This document shows, in pieces, positions 7,543-16,667 of a stretch of 64,000 nucleotides of DNA. Every line of letters begins with the position of its first letter. The first letter of the stretch is position 1. Position numbers and translations under genes: made by a program. The notes below the pieces were generated by a model. That model was not told where the DNA came from. It ran no database searches and saw only the letters and a list, made by a program, of their open reading frames with translations. Source of the DNA: Alphaproteobacteria bacterium AO1-B (GTDB lineage Bacteria; Pseudomonadota; Alphaproteobacteria; Rhizobiales; Stappiaceae). The DNA is taken from positions 62,001 through 126,000 of the forward strand of contig MLAX01000006.1 of assembly GCA_001890945.1 (NCBI GenBank), in the 5' to 3' direction.

Positions 7543-10500
7543 TGGCGACGCTTGTGCTGGCAGCTGCGGGAAAAGCGGCCGGGGCCGCCTTTGGGCTGGG
7601 AGGGTTTGGCGGGGTGATCGGCAAGGCGGCGGGCGCGCTTGCCGGAAACCTGATCGATCAGTCCATGTTTGGCGGCGGGGCCTCACGGGACATTGAAGGC
7701 AGCCGCCTGGCGGATCTTTCCGTGCAATCGTCCAGCGAGGGCGCTTCCATCCCGAAGGTCTATGGCCGGGTGCGCCTTGCAGGGCAGCTGATCTGGGCGA
7801 CCAACTTCGAGGAAGTCGTCACCACGGAAGAGCAGGGCGGCAAGGCGGGCGGCAGCCGCAGCACCGCGACCGTCACCACCTACAGTTATTTCGCCAATTT
7901 CGCCGTGGGCCTGTGCGAAGGAAAAATCGCCCGGGTCGGCCGGATCTGGGCGGACGGCAAGGAGCTCGACACACGGCAAATCACCTTTCGGGTCTATTAC
8001 GGGTCGGATGATCAGATGCCCGACCCACTGATTGCAGCGTTTCAGGACACGGCGCCCGCCTATCGGGGCACGGCCTATGTGGTCTTTGAACGGCTGGATC
8101 TGGACCCCTTCGGCAACCGTCTGCCGCAATTGAGTTTTGAGGTGATCCGGCCGGTCGAACCGCTGGAAAACCAGGTCCGGGCAATCACGATCATTCCAGG
8201 CGCCGGGGAGTTCGCCTACGCGCCGGGTGTGGTCTCCGAGGTGTTGGGCCCCGGCGAGCAGCGGCCCATCAACCGGCATATGGTGGCGGCGGTATCCGAC
8301 TGGGCTGAATCCATCGAGGAACTTCTGGCGCTGTGTCCCAATCTCAAGCGTGTCGCGCTGGTTGTCGCCTGGTTCGGCGATGACCTGCGCGCCGGATCCT
8401 GCACCGTCCGGCCGAAGGTGGAAGCCAATGGCACGGTCACGGTGGGCGATGTCTGGCGTGTTGCAGGTCTTGAACGGGACGACGCCGAAGAGGTGTCACG
8501 CATTGACGGTCGGCCCGCCTATGGCGGCACACCGTCGGACAGCAGCGTGATTGCTGTAATTCAGGATCTGAAGGCGCACGGTCTTGAGGTCCTGCTTTAT
8601 CCGTTCATCATGATGGACGTGCCACCGGGCAACGGTCTGCCGGACCCATATGGAAGCGCCGAGCAGGCCCCTTACCCCTGGCGGGGGCGCATCGTTCCGG
8701 TGGGCCCGGTTGCGGCGGATGTTGCAAGTTTCACAGGGACGGCCTCGGCGGCGCATTTTTCCGTCAGCGGCGGCACTGTCACCTATTCCGGGCCGGATGA
8801 ATGGTCGTTCCGCCGGCACATCCTGCATTGCGCGGCGCTCGCCAAGGCGGCAGGCGGGGTGGAAAGCGTTCTGGTCGGCACGGAAATGCGGGGCCTGTCC
8901 CGCGCGCATGCCGGTGGTGGCAGTTATCCGTTCGCGGATCAGCTGCGCTTGCTTTCGTCAGACGTCAGGGCACTTGTCGGCAGCGACGTCAAAATCTCCT
9001 ATGCGGCGGATTGGTCCGAATATGGGGCGCATCAGGTCTCTGATACCGAACTCCGCTTTCCGCTCGATACGGTCTGGGCGTCGCCGGAGATCGACTATAT
9101 CGGCATCGACAACTATCTGCCCTTGAGCGATCTGCGCGATGACGGCGATCCGGACGGTGGCTTCAGTGGCTATGACCTTGCGAACCTGCGTGGCGGGGTC
9201 AAGGGCGGGGAATATTACGACTGGTACTATGCCAGCAGCGCGGACCGGGCCACGGGCACCCGCACCGCCATCATGGATGGCGCCTACAACAAGGCCTGGG
9301 TTTTTCGGACCAAGGACATCTGGAGTTTTTGGCAAGAACTGCATTACGAGCGGGTGGGCGGTGTTGAGGACGCAGCCCCGACCGGCTGGGTGCCGCAATC
9401 CAAGCCTGTACGGTTTACCGAGCTTGGCTTTCCGGCGATCGACCGGAGCGCCAACCAGCCGAATGTTTTTGTCGACCCGAAGTCATCGGAAAGTGGGTTT
9501 CCTTACTTCTCTCGCGGCTTTCGCGATGATGTCAGCCAGCGCCGGGCGCTGGAAGCCTCGCTCAGCTGGTGGTCGAACAGCCATCCGGAATTTGATGCGG
9601 GCGACAATCCCGTGTCTCAAGTCTATGGCGGACCGATGGTCGATCCGGACGGGATCTATCTCTGGACCTGGGACGCGCGCCCGTTTCCGGCCTTTCCGAT
9701 GTTCTCCAACGTCTGGGCCGATGGGGGCAACTGGCGGCTCGGGCACTGGTTGTCGGGCCGGCTCGGCGGCATCTCCATTCAAGGCCTGTGCAAGGCGGTG
9801 CTCGCCGACTACGGCGTCCTGGAAGAGGATGTAAAGGTCTTCCGTCTTGCGGGGGGGCTCGACGGATACACCTTGAGCGGCCCTGTCAGCGCGCGCGATG
9901 TGCTGGAGCCCGTGCTGACCGCGTTCTCCGGTCAGGCCTCGGACCGGGGCACGCATATCGAGCTTTCGACTGTTCTGCCGGAAACAGTGACCACCCTTCA
10001 CGCGGACGGCCTTGCCGACCCGGGGGCGGAGGACAGCCTTCTCTCGCGGACACGGGCACAGGCGAGCGAACTCTCCGCTGAAATCCGCTTCGGGGCGGAT
10101 GATCCGGTCAGCGATTTCCGCCGCCGGGTCTCTACGTCCCGCAGACTGGAAGGCGGCAGCCGCCAGGTGGAAACGCAGATCCTGCCGGCATGCTCCATGC
10201 CCGAACCCTTGAGTATTGCAGCAGACCGGCGTCTTCACCGGATCTGGTCGGAACGCGAACGGCTGTCGTTTGCCGTTGGCCCCGACCGGATTGATCTGGA
10301 ACCGGGCGACGTCGTTGCCTTGAGCGGAACGCCGACCGCCACATTTGACCCGCCGCTCACCGTGCGCGTGACATCGATTGAAGATACCGGGATCCGCCGG
10401 ATCGAGGCGGTGCGGATGACGGCGGAGCTGTCGCCGGCTGCAGGCGGGCCGGATGCTCCGGGCGGCGGGTACCAGAATTCCGACTTGAGCCCGCCTTATG

Positions 10501-11429
10501 TCGTGTTTCTGGATTTGCCAAAACTTAACGCCAGCGATCCGGACGATGCCGTGCGCATTGCGGCCTACGCCAAACCCTGGCCGGGCGGACTGACTGTGAT
10601 GCGCAGCGCCTCGGAGGCCGGTTTTGCAGCCGTCATGAGCATTCCCGCGCCAGCAAGTATCGGAACCCTGGCCGTGCCGTTGGCACCGGGGCCGATGTGG
10701 GTGTTTGACCGCGCAAACACTCTGGAGGTCACGCTCCTTGACGGCCAGCTGCAAAGCCGGACTGAAGCCGACGTTTTGGCGGGCGCGAATGCAATGGCCG
10801 TGCGCTGCCAGTCCGGAGGCTGGGAGGTCCTGCAATTTGTCACCGCGGAACTTATTGCGCCGAAGACCTACCGGCTCAGCACCTTGTTGCGGGGGCAAAG
10901 GGGCACGGAAACCGACATGCTAAGCGGTGCGGCTTTGGGGGCAGATGTGGTGTTGATCGCAGAAGACAGGACACCGCTGGTGCCAATCTCCAGCGATCAA
11001 TCCGGCCTCAGCCTCAACTATCGCATTGTGCCGGAGGGGCGGGCGCTGGACGATCCGGCGGCGGTGGCAGTGAGCCATGCGAGTACCCAGCGGGCGGCCA
11101 GGCCCTTGGCCCCGGTTCACCTCAAGGCCCGTCGGACGGGGGGCGGCATTGTCCTAAGCTGGATCCGCCAGACGCGGGACAGCGGTCTCAGCTGGGAACA
11201 GGCCGAAGTGCCGCTTGGCGAGGAGTTTGAAGCCTATGAGATCGACATCTTGACAGACCAGGGCGTGGTTCTGCGCACGCTGACCTCCGACAACTCAACT
11301 GTCCTTTATCCAGGCGCCGAAGAACTTGCCGACTTCGGCGGAACACTCGGCGAAATCCATTTTGCCGTTGCCCAGCTCTCCCAACGCACCGGGCGCGGTT
11401 ATGAGCGAAAGGCTGTCCGTCATGTCTGA
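7542..11429 (+). CDS. GTA TIM-barrel megatron / host specificity protein (g15)
   Basis: A 1295-aa central baseplate spike. It opens with a Gly/Ala-rich hydrophobic segment (about residues 1-45), followed by the hub domain (SSSEGASIPKVYGRVRLAGQLIW). The glycoside-hydrolase-like TIM barrel spans roughly residues 280-720 (YIGIDNYLPLSD near residue 520), then come phage tail tip domains and an Ig/fibronectin-like C-terminal part. RcGTA g15 is the hub carrying the receptor-binding end and the penetration tip. Length matches the family, with no frameshift. Confidence 0.93.
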   Translation: MATLVLAAAGKAAGAAFGLGGFGGVIGKAAGALAGNLIDQSMFGGGASRDIEGSRLADLSVQSSSEGASIPKVYGRVRLAGQLIWATNFEEVVTTEEQGGKAGGSRSTATVTTYSYFANFAVGLCEGKIARVGRIWADGKELDTRQITFRVYYGSDDQMPDPLIAAFQDTAPAYRGTAYVVFERLDLDPFGNRLPQLSFEVIRPVEPLENQVRAITIIPGAGEFAYAPGVVSEVLGPGEQRPINRHMVAAVSDWAESIEELLALCPNLKRVALVVAWFGDDLRAGSCTVRPKVEANGTVTVGDVWRVAGLERDDAEEVSRIDGRPAYGGTPSDSSVIAVIQDLKAHGLEVLLYPFIMMDVPPGNGLPDPYGSAEQAPYPWRGRIVPVGPVAADVASFTGTASAAHFSVSGGTVTYSGPDEWSFRRHILHCAALAKAAGGVESVLVGTEMRGLSRAHAGGGSYPFADQLRLLSSDVRALVGSDVKISYAADWSEYGAHQVSDTELRFPLDTVWASPEIDYIGIDNYLPLSDLRDDGDPDGGFSGYDLANLRGGVKGGEYYDWYYASSADRATGTRTAIMDGAYNKAWVFRTKDIWSFWQELHYERVGGVEDAAPTGWVPQSKPVRFTELGFPAIDRSANQPNVFVDPKSSESGFPYFSRGFRDDVSQRRALEASLSWWSNSHPEFDAGDNPVSQVYGGPMVDPDGIYLWTWDARPFPAFPMFSNVWADGGNWRLGHWLSGRLGGISIQGLCKAVLADYGVLEEDVKVFRLAGGLDGYTLSGPVSARDVLEPVLTAFSGQASDRGTHIELSTVLPETVTTLHADGLADPGAEDSLLSRTRAQASELSAEIRFGADDPVSDFRRRVSTSRRLEGGSRQVETQILPACSMPEPLSIAADRRLHRIWSERERLSFAVGPDRIDLEPGDVVALSGTPTATFDPPLTVRVTSIEDTGIRRIEAVRMTAELSPAAGGPDAPGGGYQNSDLSPPYVVFLDLPKLNASDPDDAVRIAAYAKPWPGGLTVMRSASEAGFAAVMSIPAPASIGTLAVPLAPGPMWVFDRANTLEVTLLDGQLQSRTEADVLAGANAMAVRCQSGGWEVLQFVTAELIAPKTYRLSTLLRGQRGTETDMLSGAALGADVVLIAEDRTPLVPISSDQSGLSLNYRIVPEGRALDDPAAVAVSHASTQRAARPLAPVHLKARRTGGGIVLSWIRQTRDSGLSWEQAEVPLGEEFEAYEIDILTDQGVVLRTLTSDNSTVLYPGAEELADFGGTLGEIHFAVAQLSQRTGRGYERKAVRHV

Positions 11430-12147
11430 GACCTTCCGTCTTGCTCTCCCGTTGCTGGCGGCCGCGCAGGCCCAGAAACATGTCACTCACAACGAGGCGC
11501 TTCTGACGCTCGATGCCCTCAGCCATCCGGTCGTGCAGTCCCGTGATCTGACTGCGCCGCCCGCCGCCAATGAGGGGGACTTGTTTCTCATTGCAGCAAG
11601 TGCCACGGGCGACTGGGCGGGCCGGGACGGGGCGCTGGCCGAATGGCGCAACGGGGCATGGGCGTTTCATGCGCCCTTTGAGGGCCTCACCATTCATGTG
11701 CTGGCGGAGGGGCTGGACCTCAGGTTTCTCTCCGGGGCTTGGCGGGACATGGATGGTCCGCTCTCCGAAACCCGCATTCTGGCGCGCAGCGGCTTCGGGG
11801 CGCGAAGCGAGCACCGGGTGATCGAGGCCGAGCTGTCCGCATTGTCTGGCGCTTTTGCCGAGACAGGACTGATCATCCCGAACCGGGCGATCGTTTATTG
11901 CGTCTCCAGCCGCACAGTGACCGCAGTCACCGGGGCATCGTCCTACGACTGCGGATTATCAGGCGAGCCGTCCAAGTTCGGCGGGTCCTTGGGGATAGCT
12001 GCGGGCAGCAGCAATCTTGGCGTGATCGGACCAACTGCGTTCTACGCCGATACCACTGTCCGGCTCACAGCGAACGGCGGTGCGTTTAGCGGCGGCACTG
12101 TGCGTCTTGCGGTGCACTGCTTCTTTCCCGTTGCGCCTGAAGCGTGA
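11422..12147 (+). CDS. DUF2793 domain tail fibre-associated protein
   Basis: A 241-aa protein. Residues 1-90 match the DUF2793 pattern (LALPLLAAAQAQKHVTHNEALLTLDALSHPVV and GDLFLIAASATGDWAGRDGALAEWRNGAWAF), which is typical of proteins encoded after the GTA or phage megatron. The C-terminal 110 residues (Gly/Ser-rich, ending in VRLAVHCFFPV) look like a small beta-structured tip. The ATG at 11422 overlaps g15 by 8 bases; an earlier in-frame ATG at 11401 is possible. It is a candidate head-fibre or tail-tip adhesin. Confidence 0.85.
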   Translation: MSETFRLALPLLAAAQAQKHVTHNEALLTLDALSHPVVQSRDLTAPPAANEGDLFLIAASATGDWAGRDGALAEWRNGAWAFHAPFEGLTIHVLAEGLDLRFLSGAWRDMDGPLSETRILARSGFGARSEHRVIEAELSALSGAFAETGLIIPNRAIVYCVSSRTVTAVTGASSYDCGLSGEPSKFGGSLGIAAGSSNLGVIGPTAFYADTTVRLTANGGAFSGGTVRLAVHCFFPVAPEA

Positions 12148-12207
12148 GCGATCACAGCAAACACATCACCGCGTCTTTGACTTGAACATCCAATCCGGGA
12201 GAAACGC

Positions 12208-13098
12208 ATGAAAGTCAGCGATCAGGGGCTCGCCTTTCTGGCTGCACATGAGGGCTATGTTTCGCGGGGCTATCTGGACCCCGCCGGCGTGGTCACCATT
12301 GGATACGGATTTACCATGCGCAGCCGGATCTTTGCCGGCTGGTGGCGTAAACGGCATGGCCGCGGCCTTGCAGTCGGGGACAGGATCTCGCGGGATCAGG
12401 CCAACAAGCTGCTGCTGACACTTCTGGATGAGGAATATGCGCCCCCCGTGCGCAAAGGTCTTCCCGGTTTGCCGCAGACCCAGTTCGATGCCTGTGTCTC
12501 GGTGGTCTACAATCTCGGCAGCCGGGCGCTTTCCTGGCGCTGGGCGCAGCAGCTGAAAACGGGCAAGGTCTCCGAGGCCGCCCGCCTTCTGACGCAAACG
12601 GGCCTGACGGCAGGCGGGCAGCGCCTGAAAGGGCTGGTCAAACGCCGGACGGCGGAAGCACGGCTGCTGGAACACGGCGACTACGGACTTGCCGCAGCCG
12701 CGGCACCGCCAGCCCCCGGCAGCGACATCATGGAGTTGCAGCGGTCCTTGAAGGTGCTTGGCTTTGACCCGGGGCCTATTGACGGGTTTTTCGGATCTGA
12801 GACAAAGGCGGCGGTCAAGGACTTTCAAAAGGCCTATCCGCCCTTGGCCGTTGATGGCATCCCCGGACCTGCCACCCGATCCGCACTGGAGCGGGCCATC
12901 TCCCTTCGAAACGGCACGGGGCTGGTCGGCATCCTGACACTTCTCACCGGCAGCGGGCTTCTTCTGGAAGATCTGTCTGGCGCACTAGCCGCCCTCATCC
13001 TCACTGGGGTTCCCAGCCTCAGCGCCATTCTCCTATGGCTTTGGCAACGGCGCGGCGCGATTTTTCTATGGCTCAAGGAAAACTTGAGCAGTCTTTGA
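12208..13098 (+). CDS. GH24 endolysin with peptidoglycan-binding domain and C-terminal membrane hairpin
   Basis: A 296-aa lysozyme. The catalytic triad of the T4-lysozyme family is visible at Glu15, Asp24 and Thr30, with exactly T4 spacing (E+9, D+6), in HEGYVSRGYLDPAGVVTIGYG. Residues about 170-228 form a PG_binding_1 domain (LQRSLKVLGFDPGPIDGFFG). Residues about 232-287 are two hydrophobic segments separated by a short turn, ending in a Trp/Arg-rich tail. This places a membrane hairpin on the endolysin, so release may combine anchor and lysis functions. A GGGAG site precedes the ATG. It closes the GTA cluster. Confidence 0.92.
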   Translation: MKVSDQGLAFLAAHEGYVSRGYLDPAGVVTIGYGFTMRSRIFAGWWRKRHGRGLAVGDRISRDQANKLLLTLLDEEYAPPVRKGLPGLPQTQFDACVSVVYNLGSRALSWRWAQQLKTGKVSEAARLLTQTGLTAGGQRLKGLVKRRTAEARLLEHGDYGLAAAAAPPAPGSDIMELQRSLKVLGFDPGPIDGFFGSETKAAVKDFQKAYPPLAVDGIPGPATRSALERAISLRNGTGLVGILTLLTGSGLLLEDLSGALAALILTGVPSLSAILLWLWQRRGAIFLWLKENLSSL

Positions 13099-13127
13099 AC
13101 GCAGTCTGAGCAAATTCAAACGGCCGC

Positions 13128-13160
13128 TGCCGAGTGCGGGTTGTGGCCTTTTAACAGATG
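13128..13160 (+). terminator. Weak terminator candidate at the end of the GTA cluster
   Basis: GGCCGC and GTGGCC (with one G-U pair) can form a short stem with a loop of about 15 bases, followed by TTTT. It lies about 30 bases after the endolysin stop. The stem is short, so this is only a candidate. Confidence 0.35.
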
Positions 13161-13177
13161 AGCAAAATTTCCTGAAA

Positions 13178-13203
13178 CCTCCTGACAGGAAGCTGTCAGG
13201 AGG
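13178..13203. promoter_or_regulatory. Perfect palindrome, probable operator of the VOC-yafY pair
   Basis: CCTCCTGACAG (13178-13188) and CTGTCAGGAGG (13193-13203) are exact inverted repeats around GAAG. No T tract follows, so it is not a standard terminator. It lies 46 bases before the VOC start, in promoter position. YafY/WYL regulators next to VOC genes are often autoregulatory, and palindromes with a CTGACA/TGTCAG core are what I expect for them; that regulator link is inference. Confidence 0.7.
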
Positions 13204-13248
13204 GGGCTGATAGGGTGCTTCCTGTTACCGCAATTCAGGAGCATTCCG

Positions 13249-13629
13249 ATGACTTTCAAACCTCAGCATTTCAACGTCTGGATGGAAATTCCCGTTTCTG
13301 ATCTGGACAAGGCGATTGTCTTCTACAACAACGTCTTTCAGACAGAATTGAACCTTGTCACTGATATGGGGCCAAATCCTTTTGCCATGTTCCCGACCAG
13401 CGAAGAAAACGGAGTTGCCGGGCATCTTTATCCGGGCACACCGGCTGAAAAGGGTACAGGTCCGACCATCCACATTGCCTGCCCGGACACGCTGGAGGAG
13501 ACAATGGAACGGTTTGCCAAGGCGGGCGGTGAGGTCATTTCCGATCCGATCCCGATCCCGGCCGGTCGGTTTGCCTACGGCATTGATCCGGACGGCAATT
13601 CCATCGGCATGTTCGCCGTCAACAGCTAA
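13249..13629 (+). CDS. VOC (glyoxalase/bleomycin resistance superfamily) protein
   Basis: A 126-aa protein with paired beta-alpha-beta-beta-beta modules: NVWMEIPVSDLDKAIVFYNNVF at the N-terminus and HIACPDTLEETMERFAKAGGEVISDPIPIPAGRFAYGIDPDGNSIGMF at the C-terminus. It is probably a small dimeric metal- or ligand-binding VOC protein; the substrate is not evident. An AGGAG site lies 8 bases before the ATG. The gene lies 12 bases upstream of the YafY regulator, forming a two-gene operon behind the palindrome at 13178-13203. Confidence 0.9.
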   Translation: MTFKPQHFNVWMEIPVSDLDKAIVFYNNVFQTELNLVTDMGPNPFAMFPTSEENGVAGHLYPGTPAEKGTGPTIHIACPDTLEETMERFAKAGGEVISDPIPIPAGRFAYGIDPDGNSIGMFAVNS

Positions 13630-13641
13630 GGCGGCACCCGC

Positions 13642-14343
13642 ATGAGACGCGCCGACCGCCTGTTTCAGATTGTTCAGTATCTGCGCGGCGGCCGCCTCGT
13701 TCGGGCGCGCCAGCTGTCCGAATGGCTGGAAGTCTCTGAGCGGACCATCTACCGCGATATCGCCGACCTTCAGGCCTCGGGCGTGCCCATCGAGGGCGCG
13801 GCCGGGGTCGGCTATATTCTGCGCGATGGCTATGATCTGCCGCCTCTCATGTTCACCCGCGATGAAATCGTAGCGCTTTTGGCCGGGGCCCGGATCATCC
13901 GGGCCTGGGGCGGGGCAGCGATGGCCCGCGCCGCCGAAGAGGCGATGGTCAAGATCGACGCTGTCATCCCGGAGCGGATGCGCGTGCGCCAGAACGAGAT
14001 CGAAATCCACGCTTTTGCCCCGGAAATGACCGAGGACGTGCGCGCCTTGATCGACTTTCTGGAGCTTGCCGCCGACAACCGGAAACGCCTGTCGATTTCC
14101 TATTCGGACGCCAAGGGGCAGACCTCGGACCGTGTGCTCCGGCCCCTCGGCCTCTGGTTTTGGGGCAAAGTCTGGACGCTGGTGGCTTGGTGTGAATTAC
14201 GCAATGATTTCCGAATGTTCCGCTTGGACCGCATGGCGGACGTCAAGGACACAGGCGAAAAGTTCCGGCCGGAACCCGGCACAACCCTCAAGGATTTTTA
14301 TCGCCTGATGGAGGCGGAAGGCCACGGCAAACCGGATCCATAG
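13642..14343 (+). CDS. YafY-family HTH and WYL-domain transcriptional regulator
   Basis: A 233-aa regulator. Residues 1-60 are an HTH_11 winged helix (RADRLFQIVQYLRGGRLVRARQLSEWLEVSERTIYRDIADLQASGVPIEGAAGVGYIL). Residues about 130-215 form a WYL ligand-sensing domain (RLSISYSDAKGQTSDRVLRPLGLWFWGKVWTLVAWCELRNDFRMFRLDRM). It follows the VOC gene closely and probably controls both genes through the upstream palindrome. Confidence 0.93.
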   Translation: MRRADRLFQIVQYLRGGRLVRARQLSEWLEVSERTIYRDIADLQASGVPIEGAAGVGYILRDGYDLPPLMFTRDEIVALLAGARIIRAWGGAAMARAAEEAMVKIDAVIPERMRVRQNEIEIHAFAPEMTEDVRALIDFLELAADNRKRLSISYSDAKGQTSDRVLRPLGLWFWGKVWTLVAWCELRNDFRMFRLDRMADVKDTGEKFRPEPGTTLKDFYRLMEAEGHGKPDP

Positions 14344-14357
14344 AAAAAGCGCGTTGC

Positions 14358-15383
14358 TTACGCATAGTCTGCCGGCAGGTTCACCGGGGTGACAATCTGG
14401 ATGTCACTTTCCAGCTGCGATGGCGCCTCCGCGAGCCCGTGGAAGGCGAGACACTGCCGGAATGCCGCCCGCATGTCGCATTTCAAATCATGATAGAGCA
14501 CAACTGACAGTCTGTTTTGGGCAAGAAGCTCAAGATTGTCCTCATCCAGATCATGCGCGATAAAAGTGGTTGGCTGGAGCCCCATGTCTTCCAGAGCGGC
14601 GAGGATGGCCCGGTTTCCGCCTCCCATGGAATAAACGCCATCGATCCGTCTCTGATTGAAAACCTGCCCGGTTACTTCCTTTCCAGTCGCCGGATTGTGT
14701 CCGCCACCGCCGCTGGCGTCCAGCAGCTGAATTGACGGGCGCAATGCGCGCATCTGCTTGCTGAACCCTTCATATCGGTGTTCTTCTCCCTGGAAACTGT
14801 GCTGGCTCAGTGTGGTGAGCACAGTGGCTGCGTCGGCCGGCAGCCACTTGTGCATAAGATAGGCGGCGGTTTCACCGGCCCGAATGTTGTTCAGACCGGC
14901 ATAGGCCAGACGACCTGAGCCCGGATTGTCAGTGAAAACGGTGACCACCGGAATACCTCTGTCCGTCAGGGCGTTGATCGCCGCGCGAACGAGGTCGGTG
15001 TCGCGGGCCTTCAGGCACACACCCTGGCTTCCCCGCCGGGCGATCCTCTCCAGTTCCAAAGCGCAGTCTTCTGGTGTCATCGTCTCAAACAGCTTGAACC
15101 TTGGCCGGATTGCGATGGGTTTGAATTCGCTCAATACCGCTTCGCTGGCTCGTTGGATTTCGCGACTGAAACGCGTGGGAGCTTCCACCAGAACATCCAG
15201 AAAAACGCGTCTTCCACGGGCGGCCAGCTGCCCCTCCTGACGGCTGAGCTCCTCAATCGCATCCTGTACCCGGCGGCGGGTCTGCGGACTGACATGGGCG
15301 CGATTGTTGAGGACACGGTCAACGGTCGCGGTGCTCAAACCGGCTTGAAGTGCAATTTCCTTCACTGGAAAGCGATGTGTCAT
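14358..15383 (-). CDS. LacI-family transcriptional regulator
   Basis: A 341-aa regulator with an N-terminal LacI HTH (PVKEIALQAGLSTATVDRVLNNRAHVSPQTRRRVQDAI) and a periplasmic-binding-protein-like effector domain typical of sugar or small-molecule sensors. The ATG at 15383 is chosen because the HTH starts a few residues later, although the frame is open 29 codons further upstream. It is divergent from the PhyH-like gene at 15469, which it probably regulates. The effector is unknown. Confidence 0.92.
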   Translation of the reverse strand: MTHRFPVKEIALQAGLSTATVDRVLNNRAHVSPQTRRRVQDAIEELSRQEGQLAARGRRVFLDVLVEAPTRFSREIQRASEAVLSEFKPIAIRPRFKLFETMTPEDCALELERIARRGSQGVCLKARDTDLVRAAINALTDRGIPVVTVFTDNPGSGRLAYAGLNNIRAGETAAYLMHKWLPADAATVLTTLSQHSFQGEEHRYEGFSKQMRALRPSIQLLDASGGGGHNPATGKEVTGQVFNQRRIDGVYSMGGGNRAILAALEDMGLQPTTFIAHDLDEDNLELLAQNRLSVVLYHDLKCDMRAAFRQCLAFHGLAEAPSQLESDIQIVTPVNLPADYA

Positions 15384-15426
15384 TTGATGGATTCTTGATG
15401 GTTTTTTCGTCCGTTCGCAAGTCCCT

Positions 15427-15457
15427 TGACTGGTAAGTTCTTCAAAAGATCCAGTCA
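15427..15457. promoter_or_regulatory. Inverted repeat between LacI regulator and PhyH-like gene
   Basis: TGACTGG (15427-15433) and CCAGTCA (15451-15457) are exact 7-bp inverted repeats separated by 17 bases, in the 85-base divergent gap. The position suits an operator, but 17-base spacing is longer than a classic LacI palindrome, so the left arm may also serve as a promoter -35 element. Confidence 0.45.
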
Positions 15458-15468
15458 GGGAGGACACC

Positions 15469-16647
15469 ATGGATAAGCAGCTAACCCCTACCGGCTACTT
15501 CGATGAGACAAGCTGTGATCTGGACGCGTTCATCGCCTTAACCGCCCGCCAGCTTAATATGGCGGACGTGCCACATGCGGACCGTGTTTCGAAGAACGTC
15601 CCCGTCTATCGGATAAATGACCTGCAGAATACACTGCAAGGTGAGAGCAGCCGGCGCCGGCTCATGGCCGAGTGGGCGACAGTGCTCAAGGATCTCTCCG
15701 GTGTTCTTGTTCTGGAAGGGGCCTACCCCGACACGGGGCCGATTGACCAGGCAACAGACGTTTACAATCAGATCATTGCGGAGGAAAAAGCCCAAAGTGG
15801 CGGTGGTGCCGACCATTTTGCTGCCGCCGGGTCGAATGACCGGATCTGGAATTCGTTGCAAAAACTGTGTCTGGCGGCTCCGGATGTCTTTGCAGATTAT
15901 TTTGCAAACCCGGCGCTTGATACGGTTTGTGAAGCCTGGCTTGGCCCGAATTATCAAATGACCGCCCAAGTCAATCTGGTACGGCCGGGCGGCGCTGCTC
16001 AGCAAGCCCACCGGGATTATCACCTTGGGTTTCAGACTGCGGAGGATTGCGCGCGCTATCCGGCGCATGTCCACGACCTCTCACCGGTCATGACGCTGCA
16101 GGGAGCTGTTGCGCATACGGACATGCCGTTGGAAAGCGGGCCGACCAAACTCCTGCCGTTTTCCCAGCTCTACCGTCCGGGATATGCCGCTTACCGCCTG
16201 GAGGCGTTCAAGGACTACTTCGAAGGCGCCCATATTCAGCTCCCCCTGTCGAAGGGGGACGCGGTGTTTTTCAACCCGGCGCTGTTTCATGCGGCTGGTG
16301 CCAACACGAGTTCAAACATCCAACGCATGGCAAATCTTCTGCAAATTTCCTCCGCGTTTGGCCGGGCCATGGAAAGCGTAGACCGTATGGCAATGTGCCG
16401 CGCACTGTATCCGGTGCTGCTGGACAAAGTTCTGTCGGGGACGGTTGAAAGGCAGGCATTAAAAGCAACGGTTTCGGCCTGTGCGGAGGGGTATTCGTTT
16501 CCCACCAATCTCGACCGTGATCCTCCTGTTGGCGGGTTGGCACCAGAAACCCAGAAACAATTGATGTTGCGGGCCTTGGGTGAGAGATGGTCTTTCGCCA
16601 AACTTGAGAATGCACTGACTGAACAAGCAGGGCGCCGCCAGGCATAG
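15469..16647 (+). CDS. Phytanoyl-CoA dioxygenase (PhyH) family protein
   Basis: A 392-aa Fe(II)/2-oxoglutarate-dependent oxygenase-like protein. The metal motif HxD is in QQAHRDYHLGF, the distal His in the FFNPALFHAAG motif, and a 2-oxoglutarate-binding Arg is likely in SNIQRMANLLQIS. A GGGAGG site precedes the ATG at 7 bases. The divergent LacI regulator suggests induction by a sugar-like or osmolyte-like compound. The substrate is not identifiable. The stop is 21 bases from the end of the convergent DUF1194 gene. Confidence 0.88.
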   Translation: MDKQLTPTGYFDETSCDLDAFIALTARQLNMADVPHADRVSKNVPVYRINDLQNTLQGESSRRRLMAEWATVLKDLSGVLVLEGAYPDTGPIDQATDVYNQIIAEEKAQSGGGADHFAAAGSNDRIWNSLQKLCLAAPDVFADYFANPALDTVCEAWLGPNYQMTAQVNLVRPGGAAQQAHRDYHLGFQTAEDCARYPAHVHDLSPVMTLQGAVAHTDMPLESGPTKLLPFSQLYRPGYAAYRLEAFKDYFEGAHIQLPLSKGDAVFFNPALFHAAGANTSSNIQRMANLLQISSAFGRAMESVDRMAMCRALYPVLLDKVLSGTVERQALKATVSACAEGYSFPTNLDRDPPVGGLAPETQKQLMLRALGERWSFAKLENALTEQAGRRQA

Positions 16648-16667
16648 CTTTGGTGAGAAGTCTCGGC

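Noticed and set aside
9483..10898. 471-codon open frame antisense to the megatron gene
   Set aside because: High-GC shadow of the g15 reading frame: no family match, no ribosome site, Arg/Pro/Gly/His-rich composition.
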